This document shows, piece after piece, positions 52,070-63,000 of a DNA stretch of 64,000 bases. Position numbers and translations under genes: made by a program. The stretch is taken from assembly GCF_014635025.1 (NCBI RefSeq), contig NZ_BMCE01000002.1, forward strand, positions 992,001 through 1,056,000. Reading direction: 5' to 3'. Every line of letters begins with the position of its first letter. Within the stretch, counting starts at the first letter, position 1. The DNA comes from Fictibacillus barbaricus (GTDB lineage Bacteria; Bacillota; Bacilli; Bacillales; Fictibacillaceae). Below the pieces are notes generated by a model. That model was given only the letters and a program-made list of their open reading frames with translations, searched no databases and was not told the origin of the DNA.

Positions 52070-52927
52070 TTATCTTGGTGAAAAACCTCCACCTAATGTA
52101 ACTGTTATCGGGTAAAACCTCTTGCAGCAATTATTATCGTCAACCTCTACTTTAAACACACTGCATATGTTGTATTTCTGTAAGCTTAGACAATTTCCAC
52201 AATTTCTCCATTTACTTCTTGATAAGTAGATCCCCTTTTTAACTTTTATGCCCTGTTCAATTTTTTGTCGTTGTGTTACTACACCGGGTTGCTCTAATTT
52301 TGTTTGATTTTTTCTTTCATCTTGGCGCACATTAACCTTTTTTGTTCCATTTTGAATCGGTTTTCTTTCTATAACACTAAGATCATAATATGTTTTCACT
52401 TTGGAACTTTTGTTTGTATACTTCTTTTTCTCTTGAATAGCAGAAGACGCAGGTTTAATCTGTTTTGTGGTAGATTGAGCTTCTTTACGTGACGTATCCT
52501 TCTCTACGTGTGGTTGCTTTTTGGGGCTTTTATTACCTTTAAATAAAGCTGAATATAATTCTCCTACGAATTTAAACTTAAGGTCAGCATTATCATATTT
52601 ATGAATTAGCAATAGGTTTTCATTTTGTTTAATTAGTTGATTCTTTGTATTTTTGAAATTAAATCGAATTTCTAAAGAATTATTTCTATTTTTTATTCTA
52701 ATGTTTGGAAGAGCTATTTCATTTTTTCTGTTTAATAGATTTAAAAGCTGTTTAGAAAACTTTATTGAAAGAGCATATCTAATATCTTGCTTATTCTTTT
52801 TATGTAGAGACATACCAGATAATAATCTATTACTCTTAGACAAGTTCTTAATCAATAAAGTTAATTCAACACTTACTGAATAATTTACTATTAGAAAATC
52901 GGTATTACATGATAAGTTACCAGCCAT
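52070..52927 (-). CDS. Hypothetical protein with C-terminal Cys cluster
   Basis: A 285-aa protein I do not recognise. Residues 1-130 alternate beta strands and basic stretches (SVELTLLIKNLSKSNRLLSG, LEIRFNFKNTKNQL). Residues 130-235 are a low-complexity, Lys/Thr/Gln-rich linker. The last 45 residues have a Cys pattern CGNCLSLQKYNICSVF then NNCCKRFYP, likely a zinc-binding module. ATG 52927 follows AGGGGAAG. It is flanked by the ArdC/ImmA gene and the type I RM operon on the same strand but separated by gaps of more than 100 bases, so it may be its own unit. Confidence 0.6.
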   Translation of the reverse strand: MAGNLSCNTDFLIVNYSVSVELTLLIKNLSKSNRLLSGMSLHKKNKQDIRYALSIKFSKQLLNLLNRKNEIALPNIRIKNRNNSLEIRFNFKNTKNQLIKQNENLLLIHKYDNADLKFKFVGELYSALFKGNKSPKKQPHVEKDTSRKEAQSTTKQIKPASSAIQEKKKYTNKSSKVKTYYDLSVIERKPIQNGTKKVNVRQDERKNQTKLEQPGVVTQRQKIEQGIKVKKGIYLSRSKWRNCGNCLSLQKYNICSVFKVEVDDNNCCKRFYPITVTLGGGFSPR

Positions 52928-53292
52928 CAGAATTCTTCCCCTTAAACAATATTTAGGAATTAACTACTCTTTCATAGTATATCGGCGAAAAAGTAAAATA
53001 TTGTATAATTTAACAGGTAGAATTATAGGAACAGGAAGTTAAATTATGATACCCCTCATTCCAGGGGAAATTTAGGTTTCCTTATAAAAGAAGCATCTCC
53101 TTATTAAGAAAAATTTTTTCTTATTACGCAATCTGGCCTTTTATTAAATAGAGAGTTTGAGAAGTATAGCCACCACTAACATAAAATGTCTAAATAAAAA
53201 CCTGAATCCGGTTGTTATCTCGAATTCAAGCTTTTGTGGCTTAAAGCAGTTGACCAATAATTATATAGATTTTGTTTATTGATTTAAAATAA
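52928..53292. other. 365-bp gap, no gene seen
   Basis: A short hairpin CCCCTCATTCCAGGGG (about 53052-53067) and an A/T hairpin AAGAAAAATTTTTTCTT (about 53107-53125) are present. The stretch is otherwise low-complexity and A+T-rich. It should contain the hsdR terminator and the promoter for the 285-aa gene. Confidence 0.4.
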
Positions 53293-56200
53293 TCATCTCA
53301 GCTCGTCATCTAAAGGTAAAATCACTACATCTAATGTCTTTCTCCACTGACGTTTCATTTCTGGTCCGTATTTAAACGGTATTGCATCTGGATGTACGGT
53401 TTTGTATTTATCAAATTGCTTGCTGTCGATGATGCCACCCATATTCGGAATAGGTTCTGTACCTATCTCATATTGAACAGCAGATGCATGCAGTTCTCTT
53501 TCTTCTACAAACCACGTATTTGCAAATTCCTCTATCGCTTTATTGTAGGATTGGGTAAAGTAATGGCGTTTGACGATAAGAATATCTTCCTCTTCTTTTA
53601 TTTCTTTGTTATCGATGGCGTTTAGGATAGCCCGATATACATCTTTAACAATTTCTGATTTCTTCAACTTTTGAAGCGCTTTTTCGATTTCTGACCGGAT
53701 GTTCTGATTGTTTGCAGAGTACGTACCCAATAACTGGTCGATATACGTAGAATCAATATCATAGAGCTTAATGGCGTTTTCACTATAGAATTCAATACCT
53801 GAGAAATCTGGTCTCGTTCCATCGCCACCTTCATCAACTAACGATCCCTTAACAGTGTTGTACACACCAATATATTCTTCTAAAGTCTTCACCTGTTCTT
53901 GAAGTATTTTTGATTTCTCCATCTCATCGTTGTAATCATCATACGTAACTAAAGCTTCGTAGGCGTTATTTAGCTCTTGAAACGCTTTTACAAACTCAAT
54001 TCGCGTTTCAAGTGAAGAGTGCTCGTTAATATCTGTTGGACTTGGCACTAGAATTTGAAGTGATTTGTGAGCCTTTTTGAAGCGTTTTTTTGATTCGTCA
54101 TACGTCGGATAAACAAGTTTAGATTCATCATTTTCATTCGAATACAACTTAGTCGCATCCTGCACATTTCGTTCCATAGTTGAAGGTTTTCGGAATGTAA
54201 CGATCAATCCCTTCGTTTTTCCAGGATACGTTCGATTCGTTCGAGAAAAGGCTTGAATTAGATTTGCGTAACTTAAGTTTCGGTCTACGAATAACGTTTG
54301 AATTGTCGGCGCATCAAATCCAGTTAACAATCGATCTACCACAATCACTAGATCGATTTGTTTCCCAAATTCTTTGAATTCAGCTCTTTTACGTGCTAAT
54401 CGATTGTTGATATCACCATTGTATCGTTCAATATCTTCGATCGACCAAGCCGTTTGATAATAATCGTTATACTCTTTTATAATTCCCTTCATTTCATCTT
54501 GGAATTGTTTAGAGTTTTCTTCGTTTTCTTGTACCGAATAGGTTATAGCGATTCGTGGAAAATCGGGATCATCAATCGTACGACCTTTTCGAATCGGATG
54601 ACCTGCAAACTCGTTGGTTAACCAATCAGGGTTCTTTGTCATTTCCTTGATTGCATGATAATAACGTTTCGCCATATCAATTGAACTAGTTGTTAAGATG
54701 GCTGACTTTTGAGGTCGACCATTTTTAAAATCAAACTTGGTGTAGGCGTTATCTGGTCGAAAGATCTTATGTATAACCTTTTTGATATGGTCATCGATTT
54801 CAAATGAAGAGTTCGGAATATAAGTTTCTTTCTCTATCCCTTTCATTTTATCAATCAATTGGTTCAATTGATCATCCGTGTAATCCGCGTATTTTTCATT
54901 TTGACGCAGTTGGCTAAAAATATAATTGTATAAAGAAGTGGGTTCAATCGTATCTTCGTGTTCGACTTGAAACCCTAAAACAGATCCATCTTCTAACGCG
55001 TTCTTTATAGTATAGGTATGAAGGATCTCTCCATACTGATCGCGAGTAGTCCGCGCCAATTGACCTTTCGCTTGCTTTTTATTTTCATTAAATATCGGAG
55101 TACCAGTGAAGCCGAACCATGTAGAGTTCGGAAAGAACCCTTTAATGACTTCCATTCCTTCGGCACTTAACGCGCGATGACATTCATCTACGACAAAGAC
55201 GATGTGTTGACTAATTAGTTTCTTAAAACGTTGGTTTCCACTCTTCTCCTCTTGTTTTTGAGCAAGTCGAAGAGCAGACTCTAATTTTTGACGTGTGGTA
55301 ATAATGACTGTATTCGAGTTGGCATCAGATAACAGCGTCTCACTTAACTTCCTTGCACTCTTCGTACCGACTACTAAACTATTTGACTTGGCATCACCTG
55401 AAGAGATACCGGTATTAAACTCTGATGCGAACTTGGTAAATTCAGTTGTCGTTTGATTGTCCAAGTCTTTTCGGTCAATGAGCATAATCGTACGATCAAC
55501 ACCAGGTTTACGAGCTAATAACTTCGTAGAAACAAAACTTGTTAACGTTTTTCCTGAACCTGTCGCATGCCAAACAAATCCCGATTCGCGTTTCATGGCA
55601 GAAGTAAACAAAGCTTCGATCGCATGAATTTGATATGGATGTAATACCATTAGAGCTTTATTGTCCTGATCTTCACTAACGATCGTATAATTGGCAATCA
55701 ATCGATGCGCATCTGGGATGTTTAAAACTTGTTTCACAAATTCATAAAGATTTTCTACTTTCCGGTTATCGGTAGTACGCCAGCTAAAGACAAATTTCTT
55801 GTGCATGTCTTTTGGCATCGCATTGGCAAAGTACCGAGTCGTTTGTTCGTTCGAAATAACAAATAACTGTAGCGTAGAAAATATATTGTTTCTAAACATC
55901 CCTTCTTCTGCGTATTTCTTGATTTGGTTGTAAGCTTGAAATACGCCGTCTTTGGCGTTTACCTGTTTTAATTCTATTTGAACGATTGGCAACCCATTAA
56001 TTAAGAGTGTCACGTCAAATCGGCGGTCGCGACCATCATCATTAACCTTTTGTTTAGCAATCTGATGCACCACTTCGTATGTAGAGATTCCGCCCCCGAT
56101 GTCTTGGTTGGAATACAAAATCAGCGACATAGATCCTAAAGAAACATCTTCTCGTTCGATCGTAATCCGAGCAATTCCATTCTCACCCTTCAGCCACTTA

Positions 56201-56448
56201 GCAGCATCAAACGGTGTCTGAGTTTTGGATAGTAACTCCGTCTTAATCGAGTCAAACTCTTTATCAGAAATAGGGTGTTCCCCAATTTCTGATAAGTTAT
56301 TTCGAGTTATCTTTTGACGCAAATTTTTCCATAGATCTTCCTCAGACTTTAAATCCGGACGATAATTCCACTGATTATGCCCTTCCCCTAATACTTCAAT
56401 CAATCGACGTTCCACTGCAAGTTCATCATTATGAGCGATCTTGGTCAC
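53293..56448 (-). CDS. hsdR: Type I restriction enzyme R subunit HsdR
   Basis: Restriction and translocase subunit of 1051 aa. The N-terminal PD-(D/E)xK nuclease shows VTLLINGLPIVQIELKQV (the ExK pair near residue 158). Helicase Walker A HATGSGKT (near 294), FVVDECHRA (motif II) and IQAFSRTNRT (motif VI) follow, then a helical C-terminal domain that binds the methylase. GTG at 56448 follows GAGGGAG. It is the last gene of the operon, 23 bases after hsdS. It should cut DNA far from unmethylated recognition sites after ATP-driven translocation. Confidence 0.96.
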   Translation of the reverse strand: MTKIAHNDELAVERRLIEVLGEGHNQWNYRPDLKSEEDLWKNLRQKITRNNLSEIGEHPISDKEFDSIKTELLSKTQTPFDAAKWLKGENGIARITIEREDVSLGSMSLILYSNQDIGGGISTYEVVHQIAKQKVNDDGRDRRFDVTLLINGLPIVQIELKQVNAKDGVFQAYNQIKKYAEEGMFRNNIFSTLQLFVISNEQTTRYFANAMPKDMHKKFVFSWRTTDNRKVENLYEFVKQVLNIPDAHRLIANYTIVSEDQDNKALMVLHPYQIHAIEALFTSAMKRESGFVWHATGSGKTLTSFVSTKLLARKPGVDRTIMLIDRKDLDNQTTTEFTKFASEFNTGISSGDAKSNSLVVGTKSARKLSETLLSDANSNTVIITTRQKLESALRLAQKQEEKSGNQRFKKLISQHIVFVVDECHRALSAEGMEVIKGFFPNSTWFGFTGTPIFNENKKQAKGQLARTTRDQYGEILHTYTIKNALEDGSVLGFQVEHEDTIEPTSLYNYIFSQLRQNEKYADYTDDQLNQLIDKMKGIEKETYIPNSSFEIDDHIKKVIHKIFRPDNAYTKFDFKNGRPQKSAILTTSSIDMAKRYYHAIKEMTKNPDWLTNEFAGHPIRKGRTIDDPDFPRIAITYSVQENEENSKQFQDEMKGIIKEYNDYYQTAWSIEDIERYNGDINNRLARKRAEFKEFGKQIDLVIVVDRLLTGFDAPTIQTLFVDRNLSYANLIQAFSRTNRTYPGKTKGLIVTFRKPSTMERNVQDATKLYSNENDESKLVYPTYDESKKRFKKAHKSLQILVPSPTDINEHSSLETRIEFVKAFQELNNAYEALVTYDDYNDEMEKSKILQEQVKTLEEYIGVYNTVKGSLVDEGGDGTRPDFSGIEFYSENAIKLYDIDSTYIDQLLGTYSANNQNIRSEIEKALQKLKKSEIVKDVYRAILNAIDNKEIKEEEDILIVKRHYFTQSYNKAIEEFANTWFVEERELHASAVQYEIGTEPIPNMGGIIDSKQFDKYKTVHPDAIPFKYGPEMKRQWRKTLDVVILPLDDELR

Positions 56449-56471
56449 GTTTCTCCCTCTTTTCTATACGC

Positions 56472-57701
56472 TTAAACAAACATCTTTTGAAGGAATGCTT
56501 TTTTCATTTCTTTTAGGGCATCTAGCTCATGTTCATGAAGAGCAATAATAACGTCTAGTTCTTTAAAGAAATTACCAATTTTCTCTTGTTCTTCTAGAAT
56601 AGGAAATTCCCCTGTCATTTCTTCAAATTGTTTTCGTGAGATATAAAATATTGTTGAACCTGCGGATTCTCTTTTCATTTTTTTTTGTATATTTGTTGAT
56701 TTAAAAAATGCAAATAAATAATCAACATTGAAGTTATTATTTGGGACTAAACCAATAAAAGTTTGGTTAGTTATTAAATCATTGTTTACAATAGCAACAA
56801 CTCCAAATGTTGCACTAGCTGAAACAATCAATGAACCTTTGGGTATAATTTTTAAATTCATGGATTTAATAGTTTCTTTAGAGACATATTGGCCACTTGT
56901 TGTACCATTAATATATCTACCTTCTATGTCTTCAATTCTCGTCCAAGGTATAGTTCCAGAAAATTCTTTGGGTTTGTCCCGCATTGGAACAATGAAATCT
57001 TTAAAAACTGTATTCAACTTCCGCTGTTCCCAATCTCCAGTAAATCCTGAGAACCGAACCTCAGGAACAGACTCCCCTTCTTTTGGAAACATTTTTTGTA
57101 AGAACCCTTGTTTTGTTTGCTTAAGGGTGGTGAGTTCTCGTTGGTGAAGAGCAACCTTTTTGTCTAATTGTTTGAAAAATTCACCGATTTGTTCTTGTTC
57201 ATTTTTCTCCACTGGTACTTTTAACTCGGTATCGAAAAAATCACTTGCGGAGATATTTAGTAAGCCGTGATTTCTTGCTCCCTCCGCTGCGCGATCAGAA
57301 ACTTCTTTATGCCATCGATTTGTATCATAATAAGAAACCAAGAAGTTAGAATTGACTTTTGTCGGTTTAAAAACTATATAAAGTGTTGATAACACACCTT
57401 GCTCATATTTATCTAGCCTTTTGACTGCCCCCCATGGATAGTCATTTGAATAACTCTTATTATAAGCAAATTCCCCATTTTCAAGAAGAAAATAATTACT
57501 TAAATCTCTACTTGCTACTTGTTTATTGAAAAAAGTTATTTGATCAATTAATCCATGTTGAGCAGAAATGGTTAAAGGTAAACTCGACTCAGTATTTTTG
57601 TTTTTTCTAGTTACTCGTTCAACTACATCTCTCAATTTACGCTGTACCCAATCTCCAGCAAATCCTGGGAAACGAACTTCTGGATTTTGTTTACTTTTCA
57701 C
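56472..57701 (-). CDS. hsdS: Type I restriction specificity subunit HsdS
   Basis: DNA-recognition subunit of 409 aa with the standard two target recognition domains. TRD1 (residues about 15-165) and TRD2 (about 225-365) are each introduced by the same segment (PEVRFPGFAGDWVQRKL and PEVRFSGFTGDWEQRKL). Each is followed by a conserved helix (EQIGEFFKQLDKKVALHQRELTTLK and EKIGNFFKELDVIIALHEHELDALK). The start GTG lies within the hsdM end (11-base overlap), so expression is coupled. The bipartite target sequence cannot be predicted from reading alone. Confidence 0.95.
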   Translation of the reverse strand: MKSKQNPEVRFPGFAGDWVQRKLRDVVERVTRKNKNTESSLPLTISAQHGLIDQITFFNKQVASRDLSNYFLLENGEFAYNKSYSNDYPWGAVKRLDKYEQGVLSTLYIVFKPTKVNSNFLVSYYDTNRWHKEVSDRAAEGARNHGLLNISASDFFDTELKVPVEKNEQEQIGEFFKQLDKKVALHQRELTTLKQTKQGFLQKMFPKEGESVPEVRFSGFTGDWEQRKLNTVFKDFIVPMRDKPKEFSGTIPWTRIEDIEGRYINGTTSGQYVSKETIKSMNLKIIPKGSLIVSASATFGVVAIVNNDLITNQTFIGLVPNNNFNVDYLFAFFKSTNIQKKMKRESAGSTIFYISRKQFEEMTGEFPILEEQEKIGNFFKELDVIIALHEHELDALKEMKKAFLQKMFV

Positions 57702-59283
57702 GATTAAACACCTCTAAAGCACCCTTGATCCATTCTGCGTTTTCTGCATCAAACTGTAATGATGAAATCATGTCATATAGGCTAGATTCTAGTTCTGCTT
57801 TTTCTTTTCGAATGTTTTTAATGGTTGAGCCAATTGCGACCATATCGACAACTGTTTCTTCCTCGAAAGTATCTACGTATCGAGGGATGTTCAAATTGAA
57901 ATCATTCTCTTTGATTTCATCAAAGCTAGCGAGATGGGCATATCTCTCAACATTTTCTCGATTTCTATATGCTTCAACAATCTTATTTAAATTTTCTTTT
58001 GAAAGTTTGTTTTGGTTCTTTCCTTTTATAAAATCTTTACTCGCATCAATAAATAGCACATCACGCGTCTCGCGATTCTTCTTCAATATGATGACTGTTG
58101 TTGGAATGGATGTTCCAAAGAATAAGTTTCCTGGCATACCGATAACCGCATCGATACTACCATCTTCTAAAAGCTTCTTTCGAATAACACCTTCTGCTGC
58201 TCCACGGAAAAGAACCCCATGAGGCAAGACGATGGCCATCGTTCCTGAATCTTTCAAATGATAGAAACCATGTAACAGGAAAGCAAAATCTGCTTTTGAT
58301 TTTGGTGCTAACTTTCCGTAACGATTGAAACGAGAATCATCTAAGAATGTGTCATCTGCAGACCATTTTGCAGAATAAGGAGGATTCATAAGAACTGAAT
58401 CAAAGGTATAAGGTTCATCTGTCGGCCAGTCTTTATTCAGTGTATCTCCATTACGCAAACGCATATCCTCTTTATCCACACCATGTAAGATTAAGTTCAT
58501 CTTGGCTAAGTTATAGGTCGTTGTATTAAGTTCTTGTCCATGATACTTCACGCTATCTGGATAATTGATATAGTTTCGGATATTCAACATTAAGGAACCT
58601 GATCCCATTGTTGGGTCATATACGCTAAACAATTTCTTATCTTCTTGTCCCATCGCAGCAATACATGCCATCATGTCCGATACTTCATGAGGTGTATAGA
58701 ATTCTCCAGCTTTCTTCCCAGCTTCTGAAGCAAATTGACCAATCAGGAATTCATAGGCATCCCCAATAACATCGCCATCATGACCCATTAAATCAACATC
58801 GTTTAGTTTCTTTAAAACCTCTGTAATGGTAATGTTTCGTTGTTGATCATCTGAACCAAGCTTTTTGGATTTTAGATCTACATCATCAAATAATCCATTA
58901 AATTGATCATACTTGGTTGCTAAATCGATAAAGGCTTTATTCAAGTCATTCAACTGAAACGTGTTCTGCTTCGCTTGATCCGTTAATACATTAAATAAGT
59001 GTCCTGGCGCAATATCATAGCCTAATGTATCTACTAACGTTTCAATCAAATCGCCTTTGATATCGTCATCTGCTAAAAGATTTCTGTATAATTGAGTTTG
59101 TTTAGTCTGTGTGTTGTATTTCTCTAGTGATTCATCAGCGATGACAACCACTTTTTCTAATAACTTATCCGATAAGTACTTGTAAAAGATCAAGCCCAGT
59201 AAGTAGTTTTTGTATTCGGATGCATCCATTTTGCTTCTCAGGTTGTCTGCGGCACTAAATAATTTTTGGTTTAATCCTGCCAT
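57691..59283 (-). CDS. hsdM: Type I DNA methyltransferase subunit HsdM
   Basis: N6-adenine methyltransferase subunit of 530 aa. The N-terminal HsdM_N helical domain (MAGLNQKLFSAADNLRSKMDASEYKNYLLGLIFYKYLSDK) precedes the catalytic fold. SAM motif I is YDPTMGSGSLML and the catalytic motif IV is NPPY in VLMNPPYSAKW. ATG 59283 comes after GTGGGG. It lies 30 bases after a half-size specificity-like gene and overlaps hsdS. With HsdS it methylates the cell's own sites. Confidence 0.96.
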   Translation of the reverse strand: MAGLNQKLFSAADNLRSKMDASEYKNYLLGLIFYKYLSDKLLEKVVVIADESLEKYNTQTKQTQLYRNLLADDDIKGDLIETLVDTLGYDIAPGHLFNVLTDQAKQNTFQLNDLNKAFIDLATKYDQFNGLFDDVDLKSKKLGSDDQQRNITITEVLKKLNDVDLMGHDGDVIGDAYEFLIGQFASEAGKKAGEFYTPHEVSDMMACIAAMGQEDKKLFSVYDPTMGSGSLMLNIRNYINYPDSVKYHGQELNTTTYNLAKMNLILHGVDKEDMRLRNGDTLNKDWPTDEPYTFDSVLMNPPYSAKWSADDTFLDDSRFNRYGKLAPKSKADFAFLLHGFYHLKDSGTMAIVLPHGVLFRGAAEGVIRKKLLEDGSIDAVIGMPGNLFFGTSIPTTVIILKKNRETRDVLFIDASKDFIKGKNQNKLSKENLNKIVEAYRNRENVERYAHLASFDEIKENDFNLNIPRYVDTFEEETVVDMVAIGSTIKNIRKEKAELESSLYDMISSLQFDAENAEWIKGALEVFNREK

Positions 59284-59313
59284 TGTTTGTTCCCCACTTC
59301 TTTTTTTGTTAGT

Positions 59314-59877
59314 CTAGTGATCTAGTTTTCTCAATATCTCTAAATACAGCTGTTCTTCAAGTTGAGCTTGTTGCTTAGCTAGAGCTTGCTGCTTTCTTAA
59401 ATAGAAGTACGCTTTTCCAATTGTTCGTTGTTTCTCACTAGCTGGTAGCTCGATTTCCAACTCTTTTAATATGGATGGAGATAATTTTGGTACAGTACTT
59501 CCTTGCATACTGATGGCCATTTGCTTTTTCATTGATGTAGATTCATTTAACGCATAACATAAATAGCTGCTATCCAAATCATCATGTTCAATAATGAGCT
59601 TTGCAAAGTTTTGATTAATAATCTTACCTTGGTTTTGGTCACTCACTATTCCGGCTTTGGAACTTACAAAACTAAAAACAACTTCACCTGCATTGCTCAA
59701 GTAACCATCGTTTTGAAACTCATTGTTACTAGCAAAAGTTTTAGAGTCTAAAAATAAGCCATCTAAATCATGCATTAAATCTTCGTACGAATAAGCCACC
59801 AAAGTTAAATCATCTTTCTCCGTTCCCCTTGAAAGATTCCTTCCAATTTTAACTGTTACAACATCTTCAAGTTTCAT
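59314..59877 (-). CDS. Half-size HsdS-like specificity protein
   Basis: A 187-aa protein with a single TRD-like domain (residues 1-145; GSTVPKLSPSILKELEIELPASEKQRTIGKAY is the typical end of a TRD). A coiled coil follows (RKQQALAKQQAQLEEQLYLEILRKL), equivalent to the conserved helix of HsdS. It is only half the length of a normal S subunit. ATG 59877 follows GAGGGCGGG. It is the first gene of the RM operon (S'-M-S-R). It could dimerise to form an alternative specificity subunit, or modulate assembly. It is not a fragment of the adjacent hsdS, whose sequence differs. Confidence 0.8.
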   Translation of the reverse strand: MKLEDVVTVKIGRNLSRGTEKDDLTLVAYSYEDLMHDLDGLFLDSKTFASNNEFQNDGYLSNAGEVVFSFVSSKAGIVSDQNQGKIINQNFAKLIIEHDDLDSSYLCYALNESTSMKKQMAISMQGSTVPKLSPSILKELEIELPASEKQRTIGKAYFYLRKQQALAKQQAQLEEQLYLEILRKLDH

Positions 59878-59989
59878 ATCCCGCCCTCTTTTATGTATTT
59901 CTTCGAAATTACACGTTTATCATATCATTTAAAAATATAACTGCCAATAATATTTAAAGTAATTTTTTAAAATTACAAATAAACATAAA

Positions 59990-60014
59990 AAAATAGGACC
60001 TAAGGAGGTCCATA
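59990..60014 (-). terminator. Terminator of the phosphoesterase-NTPase gene
   Basis: TATGGACCTCC and AGGTCCTATT form a short stem about 55 bases after the stop, with T-rich sequence following on the minus strand. The surrounding 190-bp gap also holds the RM operon promoter. Confidence 0.55.
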
Positions 60015-60068
60015 TAAACTTTCTCGTTAAGATCTTTTTACTTGTGTATTTTTTATGTCTACATTGAT

Positions 60069-63000
60069 CTATTTACTCAGCAATTGTACTTTCATTTTCG
60101 GGCTTATTTCGATCCCTATTAGTGAACATATCCTTTGTTTTTGTGATTTACTCGTTTCAAACATGTATAGATATCTTTTTATCATATTCTGAATAATCTG
60201 TAATGCAACTTTATTGTATTTATTACACTCATAAATACGCTGTAATTCTGCTGATGGAAATTCTTCATAACACTCTAACATAATAAACAAGTGTATTAAA
60301 TCTATAGAGTTATACGACAATTGCTCTCTAACCCTATGATATGTTCTATCTAAATCTTCCGTACCAATTGATAATGCAATTTTACTAATCGTGTTAAAAG
60401 TAACAAAGCCCCCTATTGAATATAGTATATTCTTTGCTGTTTTTTGAGCCTTCTGAACATCTTTTTCAAGTCCTTTATCAATGATATAACTTGAAATATA
60501 ATGTAATAAACTCTCATTTTCGTTATTTAGATCACTTATGAAACGATGATTTATTCTTAATCCCAATTTAAAATGTTCTTCGCAAAGTTCTTGTTTATCA
60601 GAACCACTCATTGATCCATAATAATTTTTAAGTATCTGGCCTATAATATCTAGCATTTTAAATCCTTTATTTAATTGTTCAATTTTTTGCATTGCATTAA
60701 TAACTTCCGAACTTTCATCTTCAGTACTTGCAGCTAATTGTTCAAGTGCTTGCATAGCTTCATTAGGTCTTTGATTTCTTTCATTCTCATCCATTTGTTT
60801 ATTTAGCATTTTTCTATGCTCTTTTACATTTACGTCATGCAAAATAAGGGGTGAAAGTTCTTCACATAATTCATTGATTAAGTTTACATCTTCTTCTAGT
60901 TTTAATGGTGCAACGTCATTAAAAATTGATTCCGCAGCCAGAAGGACCTCTTCTTTGATAAATGAATCTTTTGATAAATGTGTTAGAAACATAATAATAT
61001 TAGCATATTCATTATTATGTAAATTCTGGCACATTTCTTTTATTATTCCCTTGATACTTCCTTTATTTATGTTTCTAGCTAGGTTCTGGGCTACAAAAAA
61101 ATAATATATATAAGGATAATAAAATTCATATCCCTTAGTACTGTTCCGTATAACTTTCTCTTTAACCAATTTTTCTTGTATTTCTTTAAAAACAATTTGA
61201 TCATCATTCATATCGTAATATTGCAAATGATTTTTATGAAAAATTCTCCATTCTTCCGATGTTAAAGAGTTCATGGGATGTTTTAACATTTCGAATGCGA
61301 GATCAGTTAAGTATTGATAAATCTTGTCGGTTTCGTTATTCTCTATCTCAATGGCTGCCAAAGAATCTTTTATTAAAATTTCAAAATAATATCCATTTGA
61401 ACTTTTGTCTAAATTATGAGGTGTTCCTGTCTCAATAGTTTTTATAATTATTAATAAGTATAGGGGAAACTTAGGTACATAACTTTGCATTAATATAGGT
61501 TTCATAATCCTATTTATACGATCTACTTCTTTCAATAAATCAGAATCTTCAAGAGTTTCTCTTTGCCCCAAAGAAACCCAGTTCTCAATAAATTCATCTC
61601 TTTTCACATGACCAAACTTCATAATATCAAAATATCTTAATGTATATTTTTCTTCTTTCGAAATCATTTCAATAGCATCATTAATAGAGTTATTTAATTC
61701 TGAAAAAAAGATAACTTGATTGAAGTATCTATTTGCGTGTTCAAGAAAACTAGCTTTTGAAGCACTATTAATTGGGGTTCTATGCCAATCATCAACAATT
61801 AATATTCTTTGCTCTTTTTTTAATTGAATATATGAATCTCTCTTTTCTATCCCGTATACTCTATCTATAGTTTTCTTAATTAATAGATCAATATTACGGG
61901 TAAGACTAGGTGTAACATCCCCACCAGATATGAATAGAGGGAAATATTTTTCCCCTACAAAATAATTAAAAAGAATTTTTGCTAGCGCAGTTTTTCCAGA
62001 ATCTTTATCACCTTTAAACAAGAAATGTGATTCTTTGTCGGATTTTAATAATTCAGGTATTTCTTCTGGAGTTGATAGTAATTCAACATCTTTCTGATAT
62101 AATACTTCTTCAATATTAGGATAAATATAAATATCTTTTAGTTTTAAATTAGGAACCCGCGGATGTGAAATTGGTATCCCAATATCATATAAAAACTCCT
62201 CAAATTCAGGTTTAATATTTAATAGTGTTGGCTCATTAAATTTTGCAGATAACTCTTTAGTAAATGGTTTCCAAATTGTTGCATCCTCTTCTTTATATAA
62301 AGTTGAATCCCATGTATGCTTTTTACAACAAAATTCCAAACTCTCAAGATCTATTTGAATTGAATTAAAACCACTTACTTCTGGGCTACCATGTTCTTGG
62401 AGGGCAGAACCTTCTATAAAATTAATTGCTCTGGTAGTCCAATCTGTAAGTGTTACATTTGTAAAAGAATGTTCATGCCCGGATAAAATAAAATCTGAAT
62501 GTTTTTGTAATAAGTTTTCCATGTCCCTTTTATTATTAGGGTTTAACCAATGAGTAGGATGATGTAATAATGAAACATTAATATCGCCAGAATAAGAAGA
62601 AATTAAATCCTCAACAAAACTTACTGGATAAAACATATTCCCTGGCCGTTCTTTTTTTGTAGAAATCCATGAAGTGTTAAATAAATTAAAAATAATACTC
62701 TTACCCTTAATATTCAACTCTACTTTATCAAAAAGATCATTAGATCCTATTAACTTACAACTTGTCCATTCGTTATGAAACAAATCCTTAAAACTCAAAA
62801 AATGCTCTTGTGTTCTTATCCCTTTAATAAACTTAGAATTATTACAAAGTGCTGGTTTTGATATAATTGAATTAATTAATTGATCCCTTAAATCCATTTC
62901 TTCATTATCACTAAAATCACAATCGTGATTTCCAGGAATGAAAAGAAACTCACATGGTATATCATTCAATTCTTCTTCAAAGATGTTTTTTAATGAATCA

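Noticed and set aside
53293-59877. BREX or Dnd-type interpretation of the methylase region
   Set aside because: All three canonical type I subunits are present with expected motifs; no PglZ, BrxC or Dnd sulfur-transfer genes are seen.
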